DNA of 14,358 nucleotides from Kiritimatiellia bacterium (GTDB lineage Bacteria; Verrucomicrobiota; Kiritimatiellia; RFP12; UBA1067): NCBI GenBank assembly GCA_017628165.1, contig JAGBZQ010000034.1, positions 1-14,358 on the forward strand. The letters are read 5' to 3'. The notes beneath the pieces are model-generated. The model was not told where the DNA came from. It was given only the letters and a program-made list of their open reading frames with translations, and did not search any database. Positions 7,928 through 14,358 of the stretch are shown piece by piece (the stretch's first letter is position 1; every line of letters starts with the position of its first letter). The position numbers were made by a program, and so were the translations under genes.

Positions 7928-9708
7928 TTCACGATCCTCTCCCCATAATAAGATTTGAGAATCGCCGCCACTTTCGGAGCCGCGGTAGAGCCGCCTGAAT
8001 CGCCGTTTTCCACTACGATTGCAAGCGCTATCGGATCCCTGCTGAGAGAAGATTCCGTAGGTGTGCAATACGCCACAAACCACGTATTCTTGCGCCTGTT
8101 GTTTCTGGAGCCGACCTCTGCCGTGCCCGTCTTTCCGAAAACATCCGCGTCCACGCCCTCGCCGGCTTTGCGCCCGGTGCCGCGCAGAACGACGCTACGC
8201 ATTCCCTCGCGGACAGCTTCAAGATGATCCTCTGGAACGTCAATCGGAGTTATCGACACATCGCCCATTGCCGCAAGATGCGGCACGGCGAGCGCACCTG
8301 ACCCTATTGCGCCTACGGCAAGAGCCATCTGAAGAGGCGTCACAAGAAGAAGCCCCTGCCCGATCGACATCTGCGCAAGATCGGCGGCGTTCCAGCGGAT
8401 GCCGGGATTGAGCCTCGCCTTGACGGCCGCATCCGGAATTATCCCGGAATACTCCGAAGGATAATCAAGCCCTGTCTTGCGCCCAAGCCCAACCTCTCTC
8501 GCGACCCATTGCATGGCGTTCGTCCCTGCCCTTACGCCCACTGTACAGAAGTAGGGGTTGCAGCTTTCCTTGAGCGCATCCGAGAGATTCATCTCTCCAT
8601 GCCCCCAAGTGCGCCCACAGCGGATTTTCATTCCCGAAAGCTCATAGTATCCGATGCACTCCAGCGTGTCGGCAGGCGAGAGCCCCATCTTGAGCGCGGC
8701 AAGAGCAGTGACAAGCTTAAAAATAGAACCTGGCGCATAGGCGCCTGATGTGGCACGGTTCAAAAGAGGCTTAAGCGGATCGTCGCGATAACGCTTATAG
8801 ACCTTCTCAGGAAAGATCGGTACGCACTCGTTTGGATTAAACGACGGAGCGCTCGCCATGGCGCGCACAGAGCCATCGCGCGGATCAATCGCCACAAACG
8901 CGCCAGAGCATCCTTTGAGCTCCTTCTCTGCAGCCAACTGAAGAGATGCGTCAATCGTAAGACGCAAATCATATCCGTTCTGCGGCGGCAACACGGTAAC
9001 ACGCGACTGCGCATAGCCACGTGCGTCCACATAGACACGATCCTCACCCGGCATTCCGCGCAGATACGCATCATACTGAAGCTCCATGCCGTCACGCCCG
9101 CACATCTCCTTGTCCACGAAATTCATTCTTGTGTCGCCCCCATCCGAAGGAAGCCTGTCACGCCCGACTCTGCCGAGAACATGGGCGGCAAGAGATCCCA
9201 TGGGATAACGGCGGGAATAATGAACTGTAGCCTCAAAGCCCTTATAATCTCGCTCATGCTCGGAAAATCTGGCAAGCTCCGCCTCCGTGAGATTGCGCCA
9301 AGCAAGAAGCGGCCGAGCAAGCGCCTGCCTAAGGTGAGTGCGTATGTCGGCCTCGGAGACAGAAGGCTTTCGCCCGATTACGGCGGACATCGCCTCTATC
9401 GCCGCCGTCAAGTTCGCAAGCGTTGTCTCGCCACGCCTGCGGGCTTTATACTCCTCCGGATTTACAGCCACATTCACAACAGGAACATTCTCTGCAAGGG
9501 CCACCCCATTGCGGTCAAGAATGCGCCCGCGCATTCCCACGGTCTGAATCCGGCGGAAAGACTGCGACTGCATATCGCTGCGATGAAGCGAAGCGAAATC
9601 CACCTGCTCATCTTTAAGTCGCACCGCCAGGATGAGAAATCCAAAGAGAAAAACGGTGCCGAGAATCGCGAAGGAAAGGATTCCCGCAAATGAAAACTCA
9701 CTTTTCAT
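7924..9708 (-). CDS. mrdA: Peptidoglycan D,D-transpeptidase PBP2
   Basis: PBP2 cross-links new glycan strands during elongation and activates RodA. The 594-residue protein (E. coli 633) has one membrane anchor (about 8-30), a dimerisation/pedestal domain with MRGRILDRNG (59-68), and a class B transpeptidase domain. Active-site motifs are S328-I-F-K331 in YAPGSIFK, S382-C-N384, and K526-T-G528 in FGKTGTAEVG. Between the first two, C351, C364, H370 and C383 are placed like the zinc ligands reported for PBP2 in E. coli/Acinetobacter, where two ligands are Asp. The start at 9708 overlaps the mreD end by 11 bases, and AAGG lies about nine bases upstream. It is followed directly by its SEDS partner rodA (ATGA overlap), the usual arrangement. 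Confidence 0.95.
   Translation of the reverse strand: MKSEFSFAGILSFAILGTVFLFGFLILAVRLKDEQVDFASLHRSDMQSQSFRRIQTVGMRGRILDRNGVALAENVPVVNVAVNPEEYKARRRGETTLANLTAAIEAMSAVIGRKPSVSEADIRTHLRQALARPLLAWRNLTEAELARFSEHERDYKGFEATVHYSRRYPMGSLAAHVLGRVGRDRLPSDGGDTRMNFVDKEMCGRDGMELQYDAYLRGMPGEDRVYVDARGYAQSRVTVLPPQNGYDLRLTIDASLQLAAEKELKGCSGAFVAIDPRDGSVRAMASAPSFNPNECVPIFPEKVYKRYRDDPLKPLLNRATSGAYAPGSIFKLVTALAALKMGLSPADTLECIGYYELSGMKIRCGRTWGHGEMNLSDALKESCNPYFCTVGVRAGTNAMQWVAREVGLGRKTGLDYPSEYSGIIPDAAVKARLNPGIRWNAADLAQMSIGQGLLLVTPLQMALAVGAIGSGALAVPHLAAMGDVSITPIDVPEDHLEAVREGMRSVVLRGTGRKAGEGVDADVFGKTGTAEVGSRNNRRKNTWFVAYCTPTESSLSRDPIALAIVVENGDSGGSTAAPKVAAILKSYYGERIVK
7936..7940 (-). promoter_or_regulatory. Shine-Dalgarno that fixes the rodA start
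   Basis: AGAGG on the minus strand lies eight bases before the ATG at 7927-7925 and sits within the final codons of mrdA. It favours this start over any of the upstream in-frame codons, which lie deep in mrdA coding sequence. The same AGAGG element precedes rng. Confidence 0.6.
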
Positions 9709-10156
9709 TCATCGCCGCCTTTCCATCAAGCCAGCGCATGGCAAGACACACAAGCGCAAGCGTAAGCGCACCAACCGGGATGGATGAAAGAATCCGCAGC
9801 CACAGACCGCCCGAATGGCGCGAGCCGAGCCACATCCATACCCAAAACTGGTAAAGAGCAAAGAAGGGAATCGCCGCTGCAAGCGGAAGCTTGAACGACC
9901 TTAAAAGCGCAAACTGCGCCACAAAAAAACCGATGCTTGTGGCAAATGGAAGCGATGAGAGCGAGTCTTCCATCCCGCCTGCGGCCAATGCGAAAAGAAG
10001 TGCCTCCACGGGAGTGCGACGAAGTGCCGAGTATGCGGCCGCAGACAGAAGAACCGGCAAGCCTACATTGAAAATCTTAGGCACGAGCTCCTCCATCGCA
10101 CCTGCCACCACAAGTACGATCAGCATATACACAAGATGGACGAAATCTTTTTTCAC
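9698..10156 (-). CDS. mreD: Rod shape-determining membrane protein MreD
   Basis: MreD is a small integral membrane component of the elongasome that works with MreC to regulate PBP2-RodA. The 152 residues are mostly hydrophobic, with likely membrane segments near 7-24, 30-44, 51-66, 71-87, 92-110 and 119-141. The A-GG-MEDSLSSLPFATSIGFF stretch (58-78) fits the G-x-x-D-x-x-x-x-x-PxG pattern of the family. The start is GTG, overlapping the mreC stop as GTGA. The nearest GGAGG is 16 bases upstream, too far to be ideal, so coupling to mreC is likely. The name rests strongly on its place between mreC and mrdA, since MreD sequence is poorly conserved. Confidence 0.88.
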   Translation of the reverse strand: MKKDFVHLVYMLIVLVVAGAMEELVPKIFNVGLPVLLSAAAYSALRRTPVEALLFALAAGGMEDSLSSLPFATSIGFFVAQFALLRSFKLPLAAAIPFFALYQFWVWMWLGSRHSGGLWLRILSSIPVGALTLALVCLAMRWLDGKAAMNEK

Positions 10157-10953
10157 TTTCTGATGAAGACGTCCTCCAGCGTCGTAAAATCAACCGCCGG
10201 CTGAACGACTCCTCCACTTACGACTTCGCCCTTGCCGGTTTCCGTTCCCGAGCCGCTTTCCCCGTCTGTGCAGAAAGTTCCAACCTCAATCCCAGCGGGA
10301 AAAACACCGCCAAGACCGGACGTAAAGACTTTCGCACGAGGCGGAATTACCGCGCCCGGCTTTATAAATCGCATCGTAAGAAAATCATCGCTGCCGCCGG
10401 AGAGTATACCGGCGATACGCCTCTCACCTTGAATAAAGCATGATACCTTAAGCGAAGAATCGGTAATGAGAAGAATCTCGCACGTGTTCGGCGAGACGGA
10501 AACCACCCTCCCTACAAGACCTTCAGGGGCTTCCACGATCGCGCCCTCACAAACACCGTGCACAGAACCTTTGCCCGCGCGAAGTGTCTTTGAAATGTCT
10601 GCAGAGCCGCCGCCAAAAGAAAGGATTTCCGCCACAATCCACTTGCCCGGGCTCTTGCGCTCATATTCAAGCGCCGCGCGAAGCCGCTCGTTCTCCGCCA
10701 CAACACGCGAATATTCGCCACCCTCCACGGCGAGCGCCCCAAGCGCGCTTTTAAGACGAACATTTTCAGCCTTGGCAGCGGCACCGTTCAACATTCCGCT
10801 AAACCTCGAAACCACCTTGCGCGTCCAGGACACCTTCGCCCTCTGAAAAGGATAGACCGCCTCCACCGTAGCAGACTTTGAAAAAACAAAAACGAGAACA
10901 CCGATTACCGCAATGGCGATAATCGCAAGCGTTCCCGTTATTTTCGCTTTCAT
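10153..10953 (-). CDS. mreC: Rod shape-determining protein MreC
   Basis: MreC is a periplasmic scaffold that binds PBP2 and activates wall elongation. The 266 residues show an N-terminal membrane anchor (about 7-25), a coiled-coil stretch (about 60-98, with heptad-like leucines and ENERLRAAL), then the beta-barrel domains. Family motifs are EGLVGRVVSVSPNT (144-157), LLITDSSLKV (161-170), RRIAGILSGG (178-187) and VFTSGLGGVFPAGIEVGT (209-226). The C-terminal 20 or so residues return to ordinary sequence after a Gly/Ser/Glu-rich linker (about 230-242). A GGAGG ten bases before the ATG supports the start. It lies 43 bases after mreB and overlaps mreD by GTGA. Confidence 0.95.
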   Translation of the reverse strand: MKAKITGTLAIIAIAVIGVLVFVFSKSATVEAVYPFQRAKVSWTRKVVSRFSGMLNGAAAKAENVRLKSALGALAVEGGEYSRVVAENERLRAALEYERKSPGKWIVAEILSFGGGSADISKTLRAGKGSVHGVCEGAIVEAPEGLVGRVVSVSPNTCEILLITDSSLKVSCFIQGERRIAGILSGGSDDFLTMRFIKPGAVIPPRAKVFTSGLGGVFPAGIEVGTFCTDGESGSGTETGKGEVVSGGVVQPAVDFTTLEDVFIRK

Positions 10954-10959
10954 TTCAGC

Positions 10960-10981
10960 GAATCCTCCAAAATTTGGATCC
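10960..10981 (-). promoter_or_regulatory. Small hairpin covering part of the mreC ribosome-binding site
   Basis: In the 43-base mreB-mreC gap the RNA sense strand can pair GGAUCC (10981-10976) with GGAUUC (10965-10960), six base pairs including one G-U, around a ten-base loop. The Shine-Dalgarno GGAGG (10968-10964) has its last two G in the stem and the rest in the loop. It could dampen mreC translation relative to mreB, but it is short and may have no role. Confidence 0.25.
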
Positions 10982-10996
10982 GCCGAAAACCGTTAA

Positions 10997-12040
10997 TTAA
11001 ACTTCACGCTTGTTGCGCGCAAGGAAATCAAGCTCATTCATGACAACACCCGTACCCTCGGCAACAGCCGCAAGAGGCTCGTCAGCAAGCGTAACGGGCA
11101 AGCCCGTCTGTGAAGAAAGAAGCTTGTCTAATCCGCGGAGCAGTGCGCTACCGCCAGAGAGAATCAAACCGCGGTCTACGAGATCGGCAGCCAACTCCGG
11201 CTCGCACTTGTCGAGCGTAGTCCTGACTGCATCAACGATTCTGCCCACAGGTTCCTTCAAAGCTTCTCGAATTTCCTCTGAAGTTATAGTCAAGGTTTTC
11301 GGCAAACCTGCCACTATGTCACGGCCTTTAATCTCCAGCTTCTTCTCTTCGCCAACTGGATAGGCACTTCCGATTTCTATCTTGATAAATTCAGCCATTC
11401 GCTCGCCTATGAGAAGATTATAGACGCGCTGGACATGCTTCATAATGCATTCATCCATAGCATCTCCACCCGCTTCGCGCATGGAGCAGCTGTGAACGAT
11501 ACCCGCAAGAGAAATAATGGCCACTTCGCACGTTCCGCCGCCGATATCGACAATCATCGAACCGGCAGGCTCGGAAACGGGAAGCCCCACGCCAATCGCG
11601 GCGGCCATAGGCTCTTCGATAAGAAAGACCTTCCCTGCGCCGGCGCGCTGAGCGGCATCCTCGACAGCCCTCTTCTCCACTTCAGTGATTCCGCTCGGAA
11701 CGGCGATCACCATACGCGGTCTTGCCCATTTCATGTTCGAATAAATGCGCTTGGGGCAAACCTTCCTGATAAAGTAGGAAATCATCGCCTCGGTAATCTC
11801 AAAATCGGCGATAACGCCAGACTTCATGGGCCTGATGGCCACGATATTACCGGGAGTTCTGCCCAACATGCGCTTAGCCTCTTCGCCTACGGCAAGAACG
11901 CGCTTGGTCCCTGCCTGAATGGCTACAACTGACGGCTCACGCAAAACCACACCGCGATGCTTCGCGTATACGAGCGAGTTCGCAGTGCCAAGGTCTATAC
12001 CTATATCCGTCGAAAAAAGAGACTTTAATTTACCGAACAT
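10997..12040 (-). CDS. mreB: Actin-like rod shape-determining protein MreB
   Basis: MreB is a bacterial actin whose membrane-bound filaments orient the elongasome. The 347-residue length is standard. The nucleotide-binding signatures are phosphate-1 DIGIDLGTANSLVY (12-25), phosphate-2 DIGGGTCEVAII (165-176) and the adenosine motif GLILSGGSALLRGLD (291-305). E142 in the IEEPMAAAIG segment fits the conserved catalytic Glu. The first residues, MFGKLKSLFS, look amphipathic, like the membrane-targeting helix of E. coli MreB. Cys171 sits where the family commonly has Thr, a minor variation. The start at 12040 has only a weak Shine-Dalgarno (AAAGAGA, about eight bases away). It is the first gene after the promoter at 12076-12104 and leads the envelope operon. 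Confidence 0.98.
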   Translation of the reverse strand: MFGKLKSLFSTDIGIDLGTANSLVYAKHRGVVLREPSVVAIQAGTKRVLAVGEEAKRMLGRTPGNIVAIRPMKSGVIADFEITEAMISYFIRKVCPKRIYSNMKWARPRMVIAVPSGITEVEKRAVEDAAQRAGAGKVFLIEEPMAAAIGVGLPVSEPAGSMIVDIGGGTCEVAIISLAGIVHSCSMREAGGDAMDECIMKHVQRVYNLLIGERMAEFIKIEIGSAYPVGEEKKLEIKGRDIVAGLPKTLTITSEEIREALKEPVGRIVDAVRTTLDKCEPELAADLVDRGLILSGGSALLRGLDKLLSSQTGLPVTLADEPLAAVAEGTGVVMNELDFLARNKREV

Positions 12041-12075
12041 TTGTAGTTCTCTTTCAATTTATTTAATTTTTCAGT

Positions 12076-12104
12076 ATTTTACCCAAAAAAATCCCCCGCG
12101 TCAA
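12076..12104 (-). promoter_or_regulatory. Main promoter of the mreB-led envelope operon
   Basis: On the minus strand TTGACG (12104-12099) and TAAAAT (12081-12076) are exactly 17 bases apart, each matching five of six consensus positions for a sigma70-type promoter. The spacer contains a G run followed by seven T. Transcription would begin near 12069, leaving a leader of roughly 30 bases before the mreB ATG at 12040. It is the only long gap in the window upstream of this operon and is AT-rich downstream of the -10, as expected. Confidence 0.65.
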
Positions 12105-12135
12105 TAGCGAAATACTTTTATGAATCGCCATACTC

Positions 12136-12165
12136 CAAGCGCAGCCTCAGACAAGACCACGCTTG
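12136..12165 (-). other. Hairpin spanning the asd stop codon
   Basis: The sense RNA can form an 11 bp stem (12165-12155 with 12146-12136, three G-U pairs) around an eight-base loop that holds the asd UGA at its 3' side. No U run follows, so it is not a standard intrinsic terminator. It may protect the 3' end or attenuate read-through from ileS-asd into mreB. Its outer six pairs, CAAGCG with CGCTTG, are perfect. Confidence 0.3.
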
Positions 12166-13157
12166 ATGAGATGCTCAGCTATCTCGACAGCGTTAAGCGC
12201 CGCACCGCGAAGAAGCTGATCTCCCGAAACGAACATCTCAAGGCCCTTGCCGTCGTCACGCGAAATGTCCTGACGGATTCGGCCAGCAAGAACATCATAC
12301 TTGGCAGTGGCATCAAGCGGCATCGGGTATCCGCCGTTGAGCGGATCGTCCACCACTCTCACGCCCTCCGCCTTGGAAAGGATCTCACGCGCCTCCTCGG
12401 GCGTGATGGGCTCTTCGAACTCAAGATTGAGCGACTCGGAGTGCGCACGCGCAATCGGAACGCGCACACATGTGCAGCTGAGCTTCAGATCGGGAATGTG
12501 AAGCATCTTAGCCGCTTCGTTCTTCATCTTGAGCTCTTCAAGCGTATACCAGTTGGTCTCATCGAACTTGTCGATATGAGGAATGAGATTGTACGTAAGC
12601 TGATGCTGGAACGCACTCACCGTCAAGGGCTTGCCCTCCACGTATTCGCGAATCTGCTGCTCAAGCTCGGCAAGCCCAGGAGCACCTGCACCGGAAGCCG
12701 CCTGATAAGTCGACGCGATAACGCGCTTAAGCCCCTTAGCCTTATGGAGAGGAGCAACCGCCTCAAGCATGATCGCTGTCGTGCAGTTCGGATTTGCTAT
12801 GACACCATTGTTCCAGTCGAGATCCTCGGCATTGACCTGAGGAACCACAAGCGGAACGGTGGGGTCCTGACGGAACGCGCGTGAATTGTCGATCATCTTC
12901 GCGCCGGCTTTGACGACAGCGTCCTTAAGATTGATCGCCACATCCGTCTTGCCCGCGAAAAGGACGATATCCATACCCTTGAAGCTGTTCTCGTCCGCCT
13001 TGAGGACATGATACGTCTCTCCGAGAATCTGCTCGTCACGCTCACGCGATGCAAACACCTGCACCTTGCCGCAGGGGAAATTTCGCTCTTTAAGAACCTT
13101 GATCATCTCTGTTCCCACGGCGCCAACGCCGACAAGACCTACATTGTAATTCTTCAT
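12147..13157 (-). CDS. asd: Aspartate-semialdehyde dehydrogenase
   Basis: Asd reduces 4-aspartyl phosphate to aspartate 4-semialdehyde with NADPH, the branch point to lysine, diaminopimelate, threonine and methionine. The 336 residues show an N-terminal Rossmann motif GLVGVGAVG (7-15), the FASRER segment (35-40), and KMIDNSRAFR (87-96). The catalytic cysteine is C125 in ANPNCTT, YQAASGAG is at 151-158, and the catalytic histidine is H239 in RVPIARAHS. The start has a strong AGGAG eight bases upstream, in the 22-base gap after ileS, so the two are probably co-transcribed. Because diaminopimelate enters peptidoglycan, its place before the mre operon is functionally sensible, but a separate promoter lies between them. 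Confidence 0.97.
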   Translation of the reverse strand: MKNYNVGLVGVGAVGTEMIKVLKERNFPCGKVQVFASRERDEQILGETYHVLKADENSFKGMDIVLFAGKTDVAINLKDAVVKAGAKMIDNSRAFRQDPTVPLVVPQVNAEDLDWNNGVIANPNCTTAIMLEAVAPLHKAKGLKRVIASTYQAASGAGAPGLAELEQQIREYVEGKPLTVSAFQHQLTYNLIPHIDKFDETNWYTLEELKMKNEAAKMLHIPDLKLSCTCVRVPIARAHSESLNLEFEEPITPEEAREILSKAEGVRVVDDPLNGGYPMPLDATAKYDVLAGRIRQDISRDDGKGLEMFVSGDQLLRGAALNAVEIAEHLIKRGLV

Positions 13158-13179
13158 TTTGTTTTCTCCTTGAAACTGC

Positions 13180-14358
13180 TTACTTTACACTCACGGCGAT
13201 CTTAACCGCATGCCCGTTGAGCGAAACCTCAGGAGCGTCAACCGGCCCGAAGTTAAGCTCAAGAGCGAGAGTTTCGTTCATTACGTAACTTGAATGCTCC
13301 TTGAGAGACTCAGCGAATTCGCCGTCGCACTCAACTGCAAGAGCAATACGCTGAGTAACCTCAAAATCTGCCTCTTTGCGCATCGACTGGACATGACTTA
13401 CAAACTCGCGGGCGAAGCCTTCTGCGATAAGCTCGGGCGTAAGCGCCGTATCAAGACCGACAACCACCGATCCCTCGGAGGCGACAACGAGTCCCTCCTT
13501 GGGAGAGCGCGTCACGAGCACATCATCTGCCGTAATCACAACTCCTTCGACCTCCTTCGTCCAGCCGTTCCCCATTCCCAATTCCCCATTCCCCATGCTC
13601 GCTATCGCCGCGGCGACGGCCTTCATCTTTGGACCGCACTTCTTTCCGAGAGTTTTGAAGTTAGCCTTGTACGAAACGTTGCAGAGCTCAGTTTCGTCAG
13701 CAACAAACTCCACCTTCTTGACGTTAAGCTCGTCTTCGATGAGAGCCTCAAGCCCGGCCACATCTCCGCCCGCCAACTTAAGGGAAGAAAGAGGCTGACG
13801 AACCTTAAGATCGGTATCTGCTCTCAAGCGGCGACCAAGCTCGACGGCAGACTGGACATCAGCCATGCGGCGCTCAAGATCAAGATCGCGCGCGGCCGCA
13901 TTGGCCGTCGGAAAATCGCACAGGTGTACCGAATCAGGATCGCCCGCGCCCTTCAGGTTGCGGTAAATCTCTTCGGCTATGAACGGAGTAAAGGGTGCCG
14001 CAACCTTGGAGAGCTGCACGAGAACATATCTGAGCGTTCTGTACGCCGAAAGCTTATCTCCGTCGTTCGTTGACTTCCAGAAGCGGCGGCGGCTGCGGCG
14101 AATGTACCAGTTCGTCAAATCTTCGACAAACTTGACGAACGGACGAACGGACTTCTGAAGGTCGTAGTTGTCCATCGCGTCGGTAACTTCGGCGATAAGC
14201 GTCTCCATCGACGAGACGATCCACCTGTCGAGAACGTTCTCCGACTCGGGAAAAGCGACTTCCTCATCATGAAAGCCGTCGACATTCGCGTAAGTTACGA
14301 AGAACGAATAGGCGTTCCACCACGGAATGAGCAAATCGCGCATGAGCTGCTTAACGCC
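13180..14358 (-). CDS. ileS: Isoleucyl-tRNA synthetase, C-terminal part (5' end outside window)
   Basis: IleRS charges tRNA-Ile. Only the last 392 or so codons are present; the frame stays open through the right edge (GVKQLMRDLL precedes the first visible internal Met). The start of this fragment matches the end of the catalytic region (LLIPWWNAYSFFVTYAN). The anticodon-binding helical domain follows (LDRWI, then FVEDLTNWYIRRSRRRFW and APFTPFIAEEIYRNL). Next come RADTDLKVRQPLSSL, ELNVKKVEFV and NFKTLGKKCGPKMKAV, all typical of the long type 2 IleRS C-terminus, and no C-terminal zinc-finger cysteine cluster is seen. Type 2 enzymes are often mupirocin-tolerant, but the catalytic motifs that decide this lie outside the window. 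A heptamer DNA repeat at 13569-13596 encodes the odd Gly/Asn-rich stretch SMGNGELGMGNGW. The stop is TAA, 22 bases before asd. Confidence 0.95.
   Translation of the reverse strand, partial: GVKQLMRDLLIPWWNAYSFFVTYANVDGFHDEEVAFPESENVLDRWIVSSMETLIAEVTDAMDNYDLQKSVRPFVKFVEDLTNWYIRRSRRRFWKSTNDGDKLSAYRTLRYVLVQLSKVAAPFTPFIAEEIYRNLKGAGDPDSVHLCDFPTANAAARDLDLERRMADVQSAVELGRRLRADTDLKVRQPLSSLKLAGGDVAGLEALIEDELNVKKVEFVADETELCNVSYKANFKTLGKKCGPKMKAVAAAIASMGNGELGMGNGWTKEVEGVVITADDVLVTRSPKEGLVVASEGSVVVGLDTALTPELIAEGFAREFVSHVQSMRKEADFEVTQRIALAVECDGEFAESLKEHSSYVMNETLALELNFGPVDAPEVSLNGHAVKIAVSVK
13569..13596 (-). repeat. Four tandem heptamers within ileS
   Basis: Read on the coding strand, 28 bases consist of four 7-base units: ATGGGGA in units one, two and four, and ATTGGGA in unit three. 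A decayed fifth unit (ACGG) may follow. Because seven is not a multiple of three, the units are read in different frames and give MGNGELGMGNG. The repeat lies in a linker between two recognisable IleRS segments (MKAVAAAIAS before, VVITADDVLV after). Confidence 0.85.

Noticed and set aside
7253..7948. 231-codon open frame on the plus strand, opposite rodA
   Set aside because: The product is Lys/Arg-rich and low in hydrophobic residues, as expected for the complement of a membrane protein gene, and there is no ribosome-binding site or motif.
7928..8083. 52-codon upstream extension of rodA
   Set aside because: The extension overlaps the mrdA transpeptidase end, is not hydrophobic, and the ATG at 7927 has both a Shine-Dalgarno and the ATGA junction used elsewhere in the operon.
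12082..12115. Intrinsic terminator for asd using the T run in the gap
   Set aside because: The only pairing upstream is GCGA/TCGC with a large loop, too weak, and the T run is followed by GGG. It fits the promoter spacer better.
12120..12884. 254-codon open frame on the plus strand starting in the asd-mreB gap
   Set aside because: It is antisense to asd, whose catalytic residues are clear; no protein features are seen.
13569..13596. CRISPR or other spaced repeat array
   Set aside because: The units are seven bases, directly adjacent without spacers, and inside a coding sequence.
13294..14073. 259-codon open frame on the plus strand, opposite ileS
   Set aside because: It is a shadow of a well-conserved synthetase frame; no domain is recognisable.

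Overview
The window is ordinary-looking core genome from a diderm (Gram-negative) bacterium. Every gene I can support lies on the minus strand, so transcription runs from high to low coordinates. The diderm call rests on lptD and lpxK. The rod-elongation genes suggest an elongating cell. The long N-terminal form of LpxK and the type 2 (eukaryote-like) isoleucyl-tRNA synthetase remind me of PVC-superphylum bacteria (Verrucomicrobiota/Kiritimatiellota/Lentisphaerota). That placement is inferred from remembered family features and is only moderately secure. GC content is about half by eye, and I see no mobile elements, RNA genes or CRISPR.

Layout, in transcription order from the right edge: (1) the C-terminal part of ileS, cut by the window edge, followed 22 bp later by a complete asd with a strong Shine-Dalgarno; (2) a 106 bp AT-rich gap with a good sigma70-type promoter (TTGACG-17-TAAAAT) pointing into mreB; (3) mreB, mreC, mreD, mrdA (PBP2) and rodA, the elongasome; (4) rng (RNase G/E); (5) lptD (LPS assembly at the outer membrane) and lpxK (lipid A 4'-kinase); (6) murJ (lipid II flippase); (7) about 200 bp without a supported gene at the left edge, holding a possible promoter for a gene beyond the window.

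From mreC to murJ nearly every junction is a start/stop overlap: GTGA at mreC/mreD, 11 nt at mreD/mrdA, and ATGA at mrdA/rodA, rodA/rng, rng/lptD and lpxK/murJ. The only gaps are 43 bp at mreB/mreC and 6 bp at lptD/lpxK. This looks like one translationally coupled envelope operon. It joins cytoskeleton-guided peptidoglycan synthesis (MreBCD-PBP2-RodA), its precursor supply (MurJ), lipid A phosphorylation (LpxK) and LPS export (LptD), with an RNA-processing enzyme in the middle.

I did not find a convincing new defence or mobile system. The most unusual details are an altered SEDS signature in RodA (S-x-G-R instead of S-x-G-G), a cysteine-rich version of the PBP2 zinc site, paired cysteines in LptD placed like the known LptD disulfides, and a heptamer tandem repeat inside the ileS coding sequence.
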